DNA of 64,000 nucleotides from Pseudomonas graminis (lineage in GTDB: Bacteria; Pseudomonadota; Gammaproteobacteria; Pseudomonadales; Pseudomonadaceae): positions 186,001 through 250,000 of the forward strand of contig NZ_SOCR01000002.1 in assembly GCF_004364335.1 (NCBI RefSeq). The letters are read 5' to 3'. The notes below the pieces were generated by a model. The model saw nothing but the letters and a program-made list of their open reading frames with translations, ran no database searches and was not told the DNA's origin. Positions 45,867 to 54,532 of this stretch are shown one piece after another (the stretch's first letter is position 1; each line of letters begins with the position of its first letter). The position numbers were made by a program, and so were the translations under genes.

Positions 45867-45922
45867 GGCATGACGTCGTCAAACACCCATCAAACCTAAC
45901 TAACACCTGGATAATTCCTGAC

Positions 45923-45939
45923 TTGGCACGAAGCTTGAA
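45923..45939 (+). promoter_or_regulatory. Sigma-54 (-24/-12) promoter of hcp
   Basis: TTGGCACGAAGCTTGAA matches the RpoN consensus YTGGCACGrNNNTTGCW at all but one strongly conserved base (TTGA for TTGC in the -12 element). GG-to-GA spacing is correct. Transcription would begin near 45949, leaving a leader of about 60 bases before hcp. Confidence 0.85.
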
Positions 45940-46007
45940 ATAATACTTCTGCCCACCAGGCAATTCGCTGCTGGGCATTTTTAATTTATGAGGCAAGGAG
46001 CATCTTC

Positions 46008-46526
46008 ATGGCGACACCAGCATATATGTCCATTACAGGCACCAAGCAGGGCCTGATCACCGCCGGCGCTTTTACTGCAGACTCGGTTGGCAACACGTTT
46101 CAGGAAGGCCACGAAGATCAGGTCATGGTGCAAGGGTTTCAGCATGAAATGATCATCCCGCGCGACCCGCAGTCGGGTCAGCCAACGGGTCAGCGTGTTC
46201 ACAAGCCGGTCAAGATCACCAAGGTGTTCGACAAGTCTTCGCCATTGTTGCTGGCAGCGTTGACGTCGGGCGAACGCCTGACCGAAATCACTATTCAGTG
46301 GTATCGCACCTCGGCAGCGGGCACACAGGAGCACTACTACACCACCAAACTTGAAGACGCGATTATCGTCGACATTAAAGACTACATGCATAACTGCCAG
46401 GACCCGTCGAACGCCCACTTCACCCATCTGGAAGACGTGGAGTTCACCTACCGCAAAATCACCTGGACCCACGAGGTATGCGGCACTTCGGGTTCCGATG
46501 ACTGGCGCTCCCCGGTCACTGGCTAA
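46008..46526 (+). CDS. hcp: T6SS tail-tube protein Hcp (TssD)
   Basis: A 172-residue Hcp-family protein. MATPAYMSITGTKQGLITAG at the start, then KPVKITKVFDKSSPLLLAAL, LTEITIQWYRTS and the C-terminal VEFTYRKITWTHEVCGTSGS region are typical. Hexamer rings stack to form the tube and also carry or chaperone effectors. AAGGAG lies eight bases before the ATG. It is divergent from tssA and transcribed from its own sigma-54 promoter. No vgrG follows; the next gene is an unrelated LysR regulator on the other strand. Confidence 0.96.
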   Translation: MATPAYMSITGTKQGLITAGAFTADSVGNTFQEGHEDQVMVQGFQHEMIIPRDPQSGQPTGQRVHKPVKITKVFDKSSPLLLAALTSGERLTEITIQWYRTSAAGTQEHYYTTKLEDAIIVDIKDYMHNCQDPSNAHFTHLEDVEFTYRKITWTHEVCGTSGSDDWRSPVTG

Positions 46527-46546
46527 GTTCGGCTGACCTTTGAAAC

Positions 46547-46569
46547 CTCGGCCGGCGACGCTGGCCGAG
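46547..46569 (+). terminator. Possible hairpin terminator after hcp
   Basis: CTCGGCC and GGCCGAG form a seven-base stem with a nine-base loop 20 bases after the hcp stop. No T-run follows, so termination is uncertain; it may protect the hcp mRNA 3' end. Confidence 0.4.
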
Positions 46570-46616
46570 TCTGCCCTCGGCATACGCCCCTGATCTTGAT
46601 CGCAAAGACATCAGGC

Positions 46617-47552
46617 TTACAGATGCCCCGCCAACTCACATGCCTCCCGATCCGCCTTCGCATTCGCGCCAAAATCTTCAGCCAGCAAATCCACCAGGCC
46701 CCGCACCGACGGCAACAATCCCCGGCGAGACGGGAACACCGCATGAATCAGCCCGCTTGGCGGTCGAAAGCCCGGCAGCAACTCCACCAGCCGCCCCTCA
46801 TGCAACGAATGCCGAACCATGATCTCCGGCATTTGCACCACACCCACCCCCTCAACCGCTGCGCGGTGCAACGCATCCAGATCCGACGTCACAAAGCGCG
46901 GCTGATGAGCAACCTCGATCCGCTTATCACCCGGCCCGATCAACGCCCAACGGTGCTCACGGTTCGCCGGTGCCAGATCCATGCTCGGCAGCCCCGCTAG
47001 ATCCTCCGGCGTTCGAATCGTCCTGCCCTCCAGCAACGACGGGCGAACAACCAACCGCTGGTGGCTCTCGCCCAACACCTTCATTACCAGATTCTCGTCG
47101 TCCAGCGGCGGAAAACGCACCCTCAGCGCGATGTCATACCCCTCACCCAACACATCCACCCGACGGTTGCTGCTTTCCACCTGAATCTGCACTTTCGGGT
47201 GCAGCACCAGAAACTTCGCGATCGTGTCGCTCACCCCCATCGCACCCAGTGCCGGCGGGCAACTGATGCGCACGATGCCTTGAGGTTCGGACCTCGACTG
47301 CTCGACCACCTTCTCCGCTGCATCGGCCTCCATCAGCATCGCCACGCAGTGACGGTAATAATCCAGCCCCACTTCGGTCACCGTAAACTTGCGCGTGGTG
47401 CGCTGGATCAGCCGCACCCCGAGCCGATCCTCCAGCTGAGCAATGCGCCGACTGAGCTTGGTCTTTGGCACCTCGATCTTGCGCGCGGCAGCGGCGAACC
47501 CCTTGTTCTCCACCACCTGCACGAAGTAGTACAAATCGTTGAAGTCGTACAC
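46617..47552 (-). CDS. LysR-family transcriptional regulator
   Basis: A 311-residue LysR-type regulator. The GTG at 47552 is chosen because the protein then opens as [20 protein letters not shown], the usual distance before the helix-turn-helix ([20 protein letters not shown]). An ATG 96 bases upstream would add a non-family tail. The effector domain follows with MSV-poor but typical [20 protein letters not shown]. Close relatives are common next to unrelated genes in Pseudomonas. It is divergent from copA, and no obvious target lies nearby. Its role is unknown. Confidence 0.85.
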   Translation of the reverse strand: MYDFNDLYYFVQVVENKGFAAAARKIEVPKTKLSRRIAQLEDRLGVRLIQRTTRKFTVTEVGLDYYRHCVAMLMEADAAEKVVEQSRSEPQGIVRISCPPALGAMGVSDTIAKFLVLHPKVQIQVESSNRRVDVLGEGYDIALRVRFPPLDDENLVMKVLGESHQRLVVRPSLLEGRTIRTPEDLAGLPSMDLAPANREHRWALIGPGDKRIEVAHQPRFVTSDLDALHRAAVEGVGVVQMPEIMVRHSLHEGRLVELLPGFRPPSGLIHAVFPSRRGLLPSVRGLVDLLAEDFGANAKADREACELAGHL

Positions 47553-47665
47553 GGTATGCCGCTCGCCTGGCCGAAAGGGGCTGCGATTGTCGCAGGTTGC
47601 CAATGCACTGTCCTGTGCAGCGCTCTCCACGCTCGGGCGCATTGCATTCATCGGCCTGTCGATCC

Positions 47666-47696
47666 TTGACCTTGCCAACGTGGCAAGGTTAATCCT
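47666..47696 (+). promoter_or_regulatory. CueR-type dyad and promoter of copA
   Basis: ACCTTGCCAACGTGGCAAGG followed by T (47669-47689) is a perfect eight-base inverted repeat between a TTGACC -35 and a -10 near 47690-47696. The long spacer with a central dyad is the mark of MerR-family copper promoters. The CueR gene is in the same operon. Confidence 0.85.
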
Positions 47697-47727
47697 TACT
47701 GGCAATCGCCTTACCGGAGTGTCCACG

Positions 47728-50028
47728 ATGCCCAGTCCCGCAACATTCGATCTGCCGATTACCGGCATGACCTGCGCCAGCTGCGCAGGCCGGGTCGAGC
47801 GCGCGTTGCGCAAGGTCCCCGGCGTCCAGGTCGCCACGGTCAACCTCGCCAACGAACGGGCTCACGTCGAGGTCAGCGGGCAGGTCGACCCCGCCCTGCT
47901 GCTGGCTGCCGTGGACAAGGCCGGCTATAGCGCCAGCCTTGATCAGGATTCAGCCACCCAGCACGCCGACCAGCGCAAACGCCACAACACCGAGCGCTGG
48001 CAGCTGATACCCGCCGTCGTCCTCGCGCTGCCGCTGGTGGTGCCGATGCTGCTGCAACCGCTGGGCGTGCACGGGATGCTGCCGGCGTGGTTGCAGTTCG
48101 CCCTGGCAACGCCCGTGCAATTCCTTCTCGGCGCGCGCTTCTACGTCGCCGCCTGGAAAGCCGTGCGTGGCGGTGCGGGCAACATGGACCTGCTCGTCGC
48201 GTTGGGCACCAGCGCCGGTTATGGGTTGAGCGTTTACCAATGGCTAAGCGCCGCGCCCGGGACGATGCCGCACCTGTATTTCGAAGCGTCGGCGGTGGTC
48301 ATCGCGCTGGTCCTGCTCGGCAAATACCTGGAGAGCAACGCCAAGCGCCAGACCGCCAGCGCGATTCGGGCGCTGGAGGCATTGCGCCCTGAACGGGCGA
48401 TCAAGTGGGTAGACGGGCAGGAAGTGGAGGTCGCCATCAGCGCGCTGAGCGTCGGTGATTGTGTGGTGGTAAAACCCGGCGAGCGCTTCCCGGTGGATGG
48501 CGAGGTGCTCGAAGGCCAGAGCCACGCCGACGAAGCCCTGATCAGCGGCGAGAGCCTGCCGGTGCCAAAACAGCCCGGCGACAGGGTCACCGGCGGCGCA
48601 ATCAATGGCGAGGGTCGCCTGCTGATCAGCACCCGGGCGCTGGGCGCGGAAACAGTGCTGGCGCGCATCATCCGTCTGGTAGAAGCCGCACAGTCAGCCA
48701 AGGCGCCGATCCAGAAGCTGGTCGACAAGGTCAGTCGGGTGTTCGTGCCCGTGGTGCTGTTGATCGCCGTCGCAACGCTGGCCGGCTGGCTGATGGTTGG
48801 CGCATCGCTGGAGACCGCGTTGATCAACGCCGTCACCGTGCTGGTCATCGCCTGCCCCTGTGCGCTGGGGCTGGCCACGCCGACCGCGATCATGGCCGGC
48901 ACCGGCGTGGCCGCACGTCACGGCATTCTGATCAAGGACGCCGAAGCCCTGGAACGCGCCCATGAAGTCACCACGGTGGTCTTCGACAAGACCGGCACGC
49001 TGACCTCCGGGACGCCGCGCATTGCTCACATGGCCGCGCTCGACGGTGACGAAAACGCCTTGCTGCAACAGGCCGGGGCGCTGCAGCGGGGCAGCGAACA
49101 CCCGTTGGCCAAAGCAGTGCTGGACGCGACCACCGAGCGGGACCTGAACCTGGAGGCCGTCAGCAATAGCCACGCGCTGGCCGGACGCGGTATTGCCGGG
49201 ACCCTGCAGGGCCGCGAGCTGGCGCTGGGCAATCGGCGTTTGCTGGAAGAAAGCGGCTTACTGCAAAAAAGCGGCTTGCTGCAGGAAAGCGGCTTGCTGC
49301 AGGAAAGCGGCTTGACCGGGGATGCCCTGCACGGGCGGGCTCAGGCCTGGGAAGCCGAAGGCCGCACGCTGTCCTGGCTGATCGAACTGAGCCCGCAGCG
49401 TCAGGTGCTCGGCCTGTTTGCCTTCGGCGACACGCTCAAGCCCGGCGCCTTTGAGGCCATCGCGCAACTGAATGCGCGGCACATCAGCAGCCACTTGCTG
49501 ACGGGTGACAATCGCGGCAGTGCCAGGGTCGTCGCCGAGGCGCTGGGCATCAGCGACGTGCACGCCGAAGTGTTGCCCGCCGAAAAAGCCGCGATTGTCG
49601 TGGCGCTGAAGAAAACCGGCGTGGTGGCGATGGTCGGTGACGGCATCAACGACGCCCCTGCTCTGGCCGCGGCCGACATTGGCATCGCCATGGGCGGCGG
49701 AACGGACGTGGCCATGCACGCCGCCGGGATCACCCTCATGCGCGGCGACCCACGGTTGATCCCCGCCGCCCTCGACATCAGCCGCAAGACCTACGCGAAG
49801 ATCCGGCAGAACCTGTTCTGGGCCTTGGTCTATAACCTCATCGGCATTCCGCTGGCCGCGTTCGGCCTGCTCAATCCGGTGCTGGCGGGCGCAGCCATGG
49901 CCCTGTCCAGCGTCAGCGTCGTGAGCAACGCCCTGCTGTTGAAAACCTGGACACCCAAAGACGAACCCGAAGACAAACCCGAACACAAGACCAAAGACAA
50001 GACCAAAGACACCGGAGACGCGTCATGA
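47728..50028 (+). CDS. copA: Copper-exporting P1B-type ATPase CopA
   Basis: A 766-residue inner-membrane ATPase that pumps Cu(I) out of the cytoplasm. One N-terminal heavy-metal domain has GMTCASC (about 12-18). The membrane metal site is CPC in [15 protein letters not shown], the phosphorylation motif DKTGTLTSG, and the hinge [13 protein letters not shown] 47728 has GGAG upstream and lies 39 bases after the CueR dyad. The nucleotide-binding domain holds an in-frame tandem repeat of a six-residue unit (SGLLQE) at 49252-49314. cueR overlaps its stop by four bases. Confidence 0.96.
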   Translation: MPSPATFDLPITGMTCASCAGRVERALRKVPGVQVATVNLANERAHVEVSGQVDPALLLAAVDKAGYSASLDQDSATQHADQRKRHNTERWQLIPAVVLALPLVVPMLLQPLGVHGMLPAWLQFALATPVQFLLGARFYVAAWKAVRGGAGNMDLLVALGTSAGYGLSVYQWLSAAPGTMPHLYFEASAVVIALVLLGKYLESNAKRQTASAIRALEALRPERAIKWVDGQEVEVAISALSVGDCVVVKPGERFPVDGEVLEGQSHADEALISGESLPVPKQPGDRVTGGAINGEGRLLISTRALGAETVLARIIRLVEAAQSAKAPIQKLVDKVSRVFVPVVLLIAVATLAGWLMVGASLETALINAVTVLVIACPCALGLATPTAIMAGTGVAARHGILIKDAEALERAHEVTTVVFDKTGTLTSGTPRIAHMAALDGDENALLQQAGALQRGSEHPLAKAVLDATTERDLNLEAVSNSHALAGRGIAGTLQGRELALGNRRLLEESGLLQKSGLLQESGLLQESGLTGDALHGRAQAWEAEGRTLSWLIELSPQRQVLGLFAFGDTLKPGAFEAIAQLNARHISSHLLTGDNRGSARVVAEALGISDVHAEVLPAEKAAIVVALKKTGVVAMVGDGINDAPALAAADIGIAMGGGTDVAMHAAGITLMRGDPRLIPAALDISRKTYAKIRQNLFWALVYNLIGIPLAAFGLLNPVLAGAAMALSSVSVVSNALLLKTWTPKDEPEDKPEHKTKDKTKDTGDAS
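49252..49314 (+). repeat. 18-base in-frame tandem repeat in copA
   Basis: Units of 18 bases, AGCGGCTTGCTGCAGGAA and variants, occur three times plus a half unit. They encode [18 protein letters not shown] and SGL. The two middle units are identical, which suggests recent slippage. Confidence 0.9.
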
Positions 50029-50471
50029 ACATCGGACAAGCCGCAAAACGCAGCGGCCTGAGCGCCAAGATGATTCGCTATTACGAATCCATCGGCCTGC
50101 TGCCGGCTGCCACCCGCACCGACAGCGGCTATCGCCTGTACGGCCCGAACGAGTTGCACACCCTGGCGTTCATCAAACGCTCGCGGGATCTGGGCTTTTC
50201 CCTGGAAGAAGTCAGCAAACTGCTGACCCTCTGGCAGGACCGCGGCCGCGCCAGCGCCGACGTCAAGGCGCTGGCCCACAAGCACATCGTCGAGCTCAAT
50301 CAGAAGATCGAGGAACTGGCCGGGCTGCGCGACACCCTGCAGAATCTGGTCAGCCACTGCCAGGGCGACCGCCGGCCGGACTGCCCGATTCTGGCGGACC
50401 TGGCGTCGAATGGCGGTCGCACCGATCAGCCCGCCGCTGATGCTGCGCGCGCAAATTTGGGCGATGGTTGA
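50025..50471 (+). CDS. cueR: Copper-responsive MerR-family regulator CueR
   Basis: A 148-residue MerR-family activator. The N-terminal helix-turn-helix is [20 protein letters not shown], followed by the dimer helix and a metal-binding loop with two Cys seven residues apart (CQGDRRPDC), which is the Cu(I)/Ag(I)/Au(I) pattern. It should bind the dyad before copA and activate the operon in response to copper. The ATG overlaps the copA stop (ATGA). Confidence 0.93.
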   Translation: MNIGQAAKRSGLSAKMIRYYESIGLLPAATRTDSGYRLYGPNELHTLAFIKRSRDLGFSLEEVSKLLTLWQDRGRASADVKALAHKHIVELNQKIEELAGLRDTLQNLVSHCQGDRRPDCPILADLASNGGRTDQPAADAARANLGDG

Positions 50472-50625
50472 GACAACTGGCGTTTAGGGGTTTTGCACCC
50501 GTTGCAAGGGAATATCAGGAAGCAACCCTGACAGTGGTGCTTAGAGCTCAGGACGGAAGGCGTTTTGAACAATGGTTGGGCTGAATGAGAGGGGGCTGTA
50601 TCATAAAGCCCATCTCGGTACCTTC

Positions 50626-50871
50626 TCAGCGGGCTTTGATGAAAATCAACTCGATTGCCTGGCCAACCGTCTGAATTTCAGCTTTGTTTTCCTCTATCTC
50701 CATCTCAATCTCGAACTCCTTTTCCACGGCCATCACTAGCTGTACGAGGTCGATTGAGTCAGCGCCCAGGTCGTCGATGAAAGACGATGTCTCGGAAACT
50801 TTCCCTTCATCGACATCAAGTTGATTAGCGATTACTTTCTTAACCCTGGAAGCAATACCGGCCCTGTCCAT
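50626..50871 (-). CDS. Acyl carrier protein (stand-alone, secondary)
   Basis: An 81-residue acidic four-helix carrier protein. The phosphopantetheine site is Ser in GADSIDLVQL (DSI instead of the usual DSL). The C-terminal half is unlike housekeeping AcpP. No fab or polyketide genes flank it, so it is probably a secondary ACP whose partner enzymes lie elsewhere. A perfect 16-base palindrome (50941-50956) lies 70 bases upstream and matches one before hcp. Confidence 0.88.
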   Translation of the reverse strand: MDRAGIASRVKKVIANQLDVDEGKVSETSSFIDDLGADSIDLVQLVMAVEKEFEIEMEIEENKAEIQTVGQAIELIFIKAR

Positions 50872-51153
50872 GTCACACCTCTTTTTTCGTTGGTTGAGTA
50901 CGCTATTTCGAATTCTCCCCCCGATAGCCCTGCCCGACTACTGTCAGAAATGACAGGTTTGGCTCGAAAACCTTGCCATTTCGATGAGTGGCACTGTGTT
51001 GCAAGCCCGGCATTCAGTTTTCAAGCCGCACTCATGGGTTTGCTCGCAATCCGCTCAGCGACTTGCGGCACAACGGCGTTTCCGACACTGAAAGTTTCTG
51101 CAAGGTTGCCGCATCCAGTCCGAGGCAAAGTCCGTCATGCTGGCATTAAGCAC
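50872..51153. other. Gap upstream of the acyl carrier protein gene
   Basis: Non-coding region with a T-rich stretch next to the ACP start and the lux-box-like palindrome at 50941-50956. Frames crossing it have poor coding character. No other clear structure was seen. Confidence 0.5.
50941..50956. promoter_or_regulatory. Perfect 16-base palindrome before ACP gene (lux-box-like)
   Basis: CTGTCAGAAATGACAG is a perfect palindrome except for the four-base centre. Its inner 14 bases are the reverse complement of the site before hcp. The CT-N12-AG form is that of LuxR-type quorum-sensing boxes. Confidence 0.55.
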
Positions 51154-51315
51154 TCACCCGTATCCCGAATACCGGCAATCCGCAAGGGCCCTGATGACTG
51201 TCTCAAAGTCTTCGCTATCGTTGGCAGCGAGCAGGTTAAAGGCATTCTCAGGCACCACCCCGCGGGGTTGTATTTCGTTGAGGATGCGTATGACTTCCCG
51301 GAATAAAGAGTCCAT
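51154..51315 (-). CDS. Candidate 53-residue small protein
   Basis: The frame starts at ATG 51315 and reads MDSLFREVIRILNEIQPRGV, then a tail with FNLLAANDSEDFETVIRALA and a short Gly/Tyr end. It has alternating hydrophobic and acidic residues that look like a soluble helical protein. There is no strong ribosome binding site and no family is recognised. It could instead be the remnant of a longer gene. It lies on the strand opposite the YjbR gene. Confidence 0.35.
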   Translation of the reverse strand: MDSLFREVIRILNEIQPRGVVPENAFNLLAANDSEDFETVIRALADCRYSGYG

Positions 51316-51359
51316 TCGAGCCTGTGGCAGAATGCACTTTTTGAACCCGGGAACTCCTT

Positions 51360-51719
51360 ATGCAAGTTGAAGCCCTCCAAATTGAAGCAGTCGCCGCGTT
51401 CTGCCTGAATCTTCCGGGCGCGCGGGAAGATTACAAATGGGGCGGCGTCAGGGTTTTCTCCATCGCCGACACCAAGATGTTCGCGGTGATGGGCCTGGCC
51501 GGAAATGACCTGTCGTTCAAGGTCGGCGCCGAGCTGTTCCTCGGCTACGTCGACCGTCCGGGGGTGCGCCCTGCGCCATACCTGGCTAGGGCCCACTGGA
51601 TCACCCTGACTTACCCGTTCGCCATGGGCGAGGCGGAGCTGAAGGAGTTGCTGACCCACTCCCACCAACTGGTGGTCGGCAAACTGGCGAAGCGCCGGCA
51701 AGTGGCGCTGAAGTTGTGA
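51360..51719 (+). CDS. MmcQ/YjbR family protein
   Basis: A 119-residue protein of the MmcQ/YjbR family (CyaY-like fold, PF04237). FCLNLPGAREDYKWGGVRVF is the family N-terminal motif and ARAHWITLTYPFAMGEAELK the later one. Proteins of this family are sometimes called DNA-binding, but no biochemical role is certain. It is monocistronic and 30 bases from the convergent DUF1294 gene. Confidence 0.85.
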   Translation: MQVEALQIEAVAAFCLNLPGAREDYKWGGVRVFSIADTKMFAVMGLAGNDLSFKVGAELFLGYVDRPGVRPAPYLARAHWITLTYPFAMGEAELKELLTHSHQLVVGKLAKRRQVALKL

Positions 51720-51749
51720 CCGCTCATCCCGCTTTTTCAGGTGAGCCGT

Positions 51750-52190
51750 TCAGAACAGGTGACGTGAAATCAGTCGACCGCTGAACAGCAGGCGGTCCAT
51801 CCAGAACAGTTCGTGCAGCAGCACAATCAGCCAGAACACTGATTGGTACGAAAACTTGCGGGTCTTGTGGCGAAACACTTGCTGGGCCAGCAGCGCACCT
51901 GGCCAGCCGCCGAGCAGTTCAGTGGCGTGCAGCAGCTTTTCGGGGGTGCGCTGGCCATCGTGCCGCGCCTGCTTCTTGTCATAGCCGTACAAGGCAAACG
52001 CGGCAACGCTCATCAGCCCGTAGATCGCCGCCGGTAGCCAGCTGACGCCACTCGTCCAATAGGTGACGACCCCGTAAACCGGCAGGCCGCACAGCAACAG
52101 CAGCGCCAGCAGCTTGAGTTTCAGAAAGCGCACGACAGGCGTGCCAGCGGGCCGTCGACCCGGGTTTTGCGGTTCAGAGCGTTGAGTCAT
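51750..52190 (-). CDS. DUF1294 membrane protein
   Basis: A 146-residue protein with about three helices and the DUF1294 signature: a YGYDKKQAR stretch, RTPEKLLHATELLGGWPGAL, then QQVFRHKTRKFSYQSVFW. In other proteins this domain is joined to a cold-shock domain; here it stands alone. It starts seven bases after the uppP stop, so the two are co-transcribed. Function is unknown. Confidence 0.82.
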   Translation of the reverse strand: MTQRSEPQNPGRRPAGTPVVRFLKLKLLALLLLCGLPVYGVVTYWTSGVSWLPAAIYGLMSVAAFALYGYDKKQARHDGQRTPEKLLHATELLGGWPGALLAQQVFRHKTRKFSYQSVFWLIVLLHELFWMDRLLFSGRLISRHLF

Positions 52191-52197
52191 CGGAAGA

Positions 52198-53028
52198 TCA
52201 GCCCTGCACACTGGACCAGTCAACCCAGCCGAATTGCCAGGTCGCCAGAATCAGCAAACCGAAGGCGATGCGGTACCAGGCGAACACGTCGTAGCTGTGG
52301 GTGGCGATGAACTTGAGCAAGGCGCGCACGGCGATCATGGCGAAGATGAATGCGGCGATGAAGCCGATGGCGAACACCGGCAGGTCATCGGGCTGGAACA
52401 GGTGGCGGTATTTGTACCCCGAGTACACCGAGGCCGCGATCATGGTCGGCATCGCCAGGAAGAACGAAAACTCGGTGGCCGTCTTGCGCGACAGGCCAAA
52501 CAGCAGCCCGCCGATGATGGTCGAGCCCGACCGCGAAGTGCCCGGAATCATCGCCAGGCATTGTGCGAAGCCGACCTTCAACGCGTCTACCCAGGTCATC
52601 TCGTCCACGGTCTCGGCGTGGACCACATGCTCGCGGCGCTCGGCCCAGAGCATGATGAAGCCGCCCACCACCAGCGCCACGGCCACGGTGATCGGGTTGA
52701 ACAGGTACTCGTGGATCAGATCGGAAAACAGCACCCCGAGGACCATGGCCGGCAGCACGCCGACGATGAGGTTGAGGGTGAATCGGCGCGCCTCGGGCCG
52801 CGTGGGCAAACCGGTCACGACGTCGAGGATCTTGCGGCGAAACTCCCACATCACCGCGAGGATCGCCCCGAGCTGAATAATGATATTGAACGCCATCGCG
52901 CGCTCGCCGCCGAAACCGATCAGATCCGCGACGATGATCTGATGGCCCGTGCTGGAAATCGGCAAAAACTCCGTCAGCCCTTCTACAACCCCAAGTATCA
53001 GCGCCTGTGCAGCGGTCCAAAGATCCAT
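52198..53028 (-). CDS. uppP: Undecaprenyl-diphosphatase UppP (BacA)
   Basis: A 276-residue inner-membrane enzyme that removes one phosphate from undecaprenyl diphosphate, recycling the lipid carrier for cell-wall synthesis; extra copies give bacitracin resistance. The motif [14 protein letters not shown] (about 16-29) holds the catalytic Glu and Ser, and [10 protein letters not shown] (about 160) the second catalytic segment. ATG 53028 sits at better distance from GGGGGA than the ATG one codon upstream. It is followed by DUF1294. Confidence 0.95.
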   Translation of the reverse strand: MDLWTAAQALILGVVEGLTEFLPISSTGHQIIVADLIGFGGERAMAFNIIIQLGAILAVMWEFRRKILDVVTGLPTRPEARRFTLNLIVGVLPAMVLGVLFSDLIHEYLFNPITVAVALVVGGFIMLWAERREHVVHAETVDEMTWVDALKVGFAQCLAMIPGTSRSGSTIIGGLLFGLSRKTATEFSFFLAMPTMIAASVYSGYKYRHLFQPDDLPVFAIGFIAAFIFAMIAVRALLKFIATHSYDVFAWYRIAFGLLILATWQFGWVDWSSVQG

Positions 53029-53386
53029 CATTCCCCCGGCTGGAACCCGCTCATGGCAAGGCTCTCTTGATTTGTATTACAAACTGTTGCGCGAACGATA
53101 AACGGTCGCGCGTAAAAAAAGCATGAACGCTGAAGCGGTCTGGTGCGGGCATGAGCGCGGCGATGCTAGCAGACCTTTCTGACGAACGCGCTAGCATGAA
53201 TACTGGCGCGAAGGCATTGACGTTTGTCTCATCGTCGTTACATTTCCTCTATGAACCCTGCGGGTTTCTCTGGCTGTTTTTCCACTGCCTGTTCGGACGC
53301 TTGCGACGCATCATCGCGTCCCACCTCGGGCGATAAAGCGCCTACAATCGCCGACCCGTTTTTCCACCGTTTCCTCAGGAGTTGCC
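53029..53386. other. Divergent uppP/pnuC promoter region
   Basis: A 358-base gap. An eight-base perfect inverted repeat, ATGCTAGC (53163-53170) and GCTAGCAT (53190-53197), lies in its middle. A possible promoter toward pnuC is TTGACG (53217) with TACATT at 16 bases; another TACAAT occurs at 53343. No known riboswitch fold was recognised. Confidence 0.45.
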
Positions 53387-53950
53387 ATGTCAGGGCTTGA
53401 ACTGTTCGCCGCTGCACTCGGTGTCATTGCCGTCTGGCTGACAGTCAAACAGAACCCATGGTGCTGGCCGATCGGCCTGGTCATGGTGTTGCTCTACACC
53501 TGGATCTTCTTTGACGTGAAGCTTTACTCCGACATGCTGCTGCAGGTGGTGTACGCCGGGCTGCAAGTGTATGGCTGGTGGCAGTGGACCCGGCGTGGCG
53601 CGGTAGACAGCGGCCGCATCGTCACCTCGCTGGGCAGCGGCAGCCTGTTGCTGAGTCTGGCGGCCGGCGCGGTGGTCAGCCTTGTGCTTGGCGCGGCCAT
53701 GGCCCATTTCACCGACGCTGCACAACCCTGGCTCGACGCCGCACTGACCGGTTACAGCCTGGTGGCCCAGGTCTGGATGGCGCAGAAGCGGGTGCAGTGC
53801 TGGCCGCTGTGGATCCTGCTCGACGTGATCTTCGTCGGGCTGTTTCTCTATAAGGCGCTGTACCTCACCGCTGCCCTCTACGCGCTGTTCACCCTGCTCG
53901 CCGTGCAAGGCTGGCGGGACTGGCGCGCCGACCCTGGGCTGGCGCGTTGA
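53387..53950 (+). CDS. pnuC: Nicotinamide riboside transporter PnuC
   Basis: A 187-residue inner-membrane protein with about seven helices of the PnuC family. Visible motifs include WLTVKQNPWCWPIGLVMVLL, LQVVYAGLQVYGWWQWTRRG and AQKRVQCWPLWILLDVIFVG; the paired Trp-x-x-x-Asn/Trp-Pro elements bind the nicotinamide ring. It takes up nicotinamide riboside by facilitated diffusion, trapped by phosphorylation. The next gene encodes the matching kinase. CAGGAG precedes the ATG. Confidence 0.92.
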   Translation: MSGLELFAAALGVIAVWLTVKQNPWCWPIGLVMVLLYTWIFFDVKLYSDMLLQVVYAGLQVYGWWQWTRRGAVDSGRIVTSLGSGSLLLSLAAGAVVSLVLGAAMAHFTDAAQPWLDAALTGYSLVAQVWMAQKRVQCWPLWILLDVIFVGLFLYKALYLTAALYALFTLLAVQGWRDWRADPGLAR

Positions 53951-53955
53951 CCGGG

Positions 53956-54480
53956 ATGAAAGTACTGGTACTGACAGGGCCCGAGTCCAGCGGCAAGAGC
54001 TGGCTGGCGGAAGAGATTCAGCGGCAGTTCGGTGGCGTGCTGGTGGGCGAGTACGTGCGCCAGTACATCGATGAAGTCCAGCGAGACACCGTTTACGCAG
54101 ACATCGATGTCATCGCCCATGAACAACTGGCCCGGGAAGACGCCGCCCGGGCGATCAGGCCGGCGCTGCTGATCCTCGACACCCATTTGCTCAGCAACAT
54201 CCTCTGGAGTCGCACGCTGTTCGACGACAGCCCGGCGTGGCTCGAAACCGCCCTCGCCCAACGCCGGTACGATCTGCACCTGTTGCTGTCACCGGAAGGC
54301 GTCGAATGGATCGGCGACGGCCAGCGTTGCCAGCCAGGCCTGGACGAACGCCAGGCATTCTTCGAGGCCAGCCGGCAATGGCTGGTGGCCCACGGGCAGC
54401 CTTTCGAGGTGATTGGCGGGAGCTGGAGCGACCGCAGTGAGCGGGCATTGCAGCGGGTCGGCCAGCTGCTTGACGACTGA
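53956..54480 (+). CDS. Nicotinamide riboside kinase (NadR kinase-domain type)
   Basis: A 174-residue P-loop kinase (GPESSGKSWLAEEI at about 8-20; EYVRQYID and LDTHLLSNILWS follow). It corresponds to the C-terminal kinase domain of NadR, without the DNA-binding and adenylyltransferase parts. It phosphorylates nicotinamide riboside to NMN, pulling transport through PnuC. ATG 53956 is five bases after the pnuC stop; a TTG at 53947 would overlap pnuC by four bases. The two genes form an NAD salvage unit. Confidence 0.88.
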   Translation: MKVLVLTGPESSGKSWLAEEIQRQFGGVLVGEYVRQYIDEVQRDTVYADIDVIAHEQLAREDAARAIRPALLILDTHLLSNILWSRTLFDDSPAWLETALAQRRYDLHLLLSPEGVEWIGDGQRCQPGLDERQAFFEASRQWLVAHGQPFEVIGGSWSDRSERALQRVGQLLDD

Positions 54481-54532
54481 ATGCCTGCACCCCAGACATA
54501 CGCGCCGGCGGCTAAATCGGCCCGGCGCCTGG

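Noticed and set aside
53151-53336. 61-residue ORF in the uppP/pnuC gap
   Set aside because: It overlaps the inverted repeat and promoter-like sites and has unusual composition; no evidence of translation signals.
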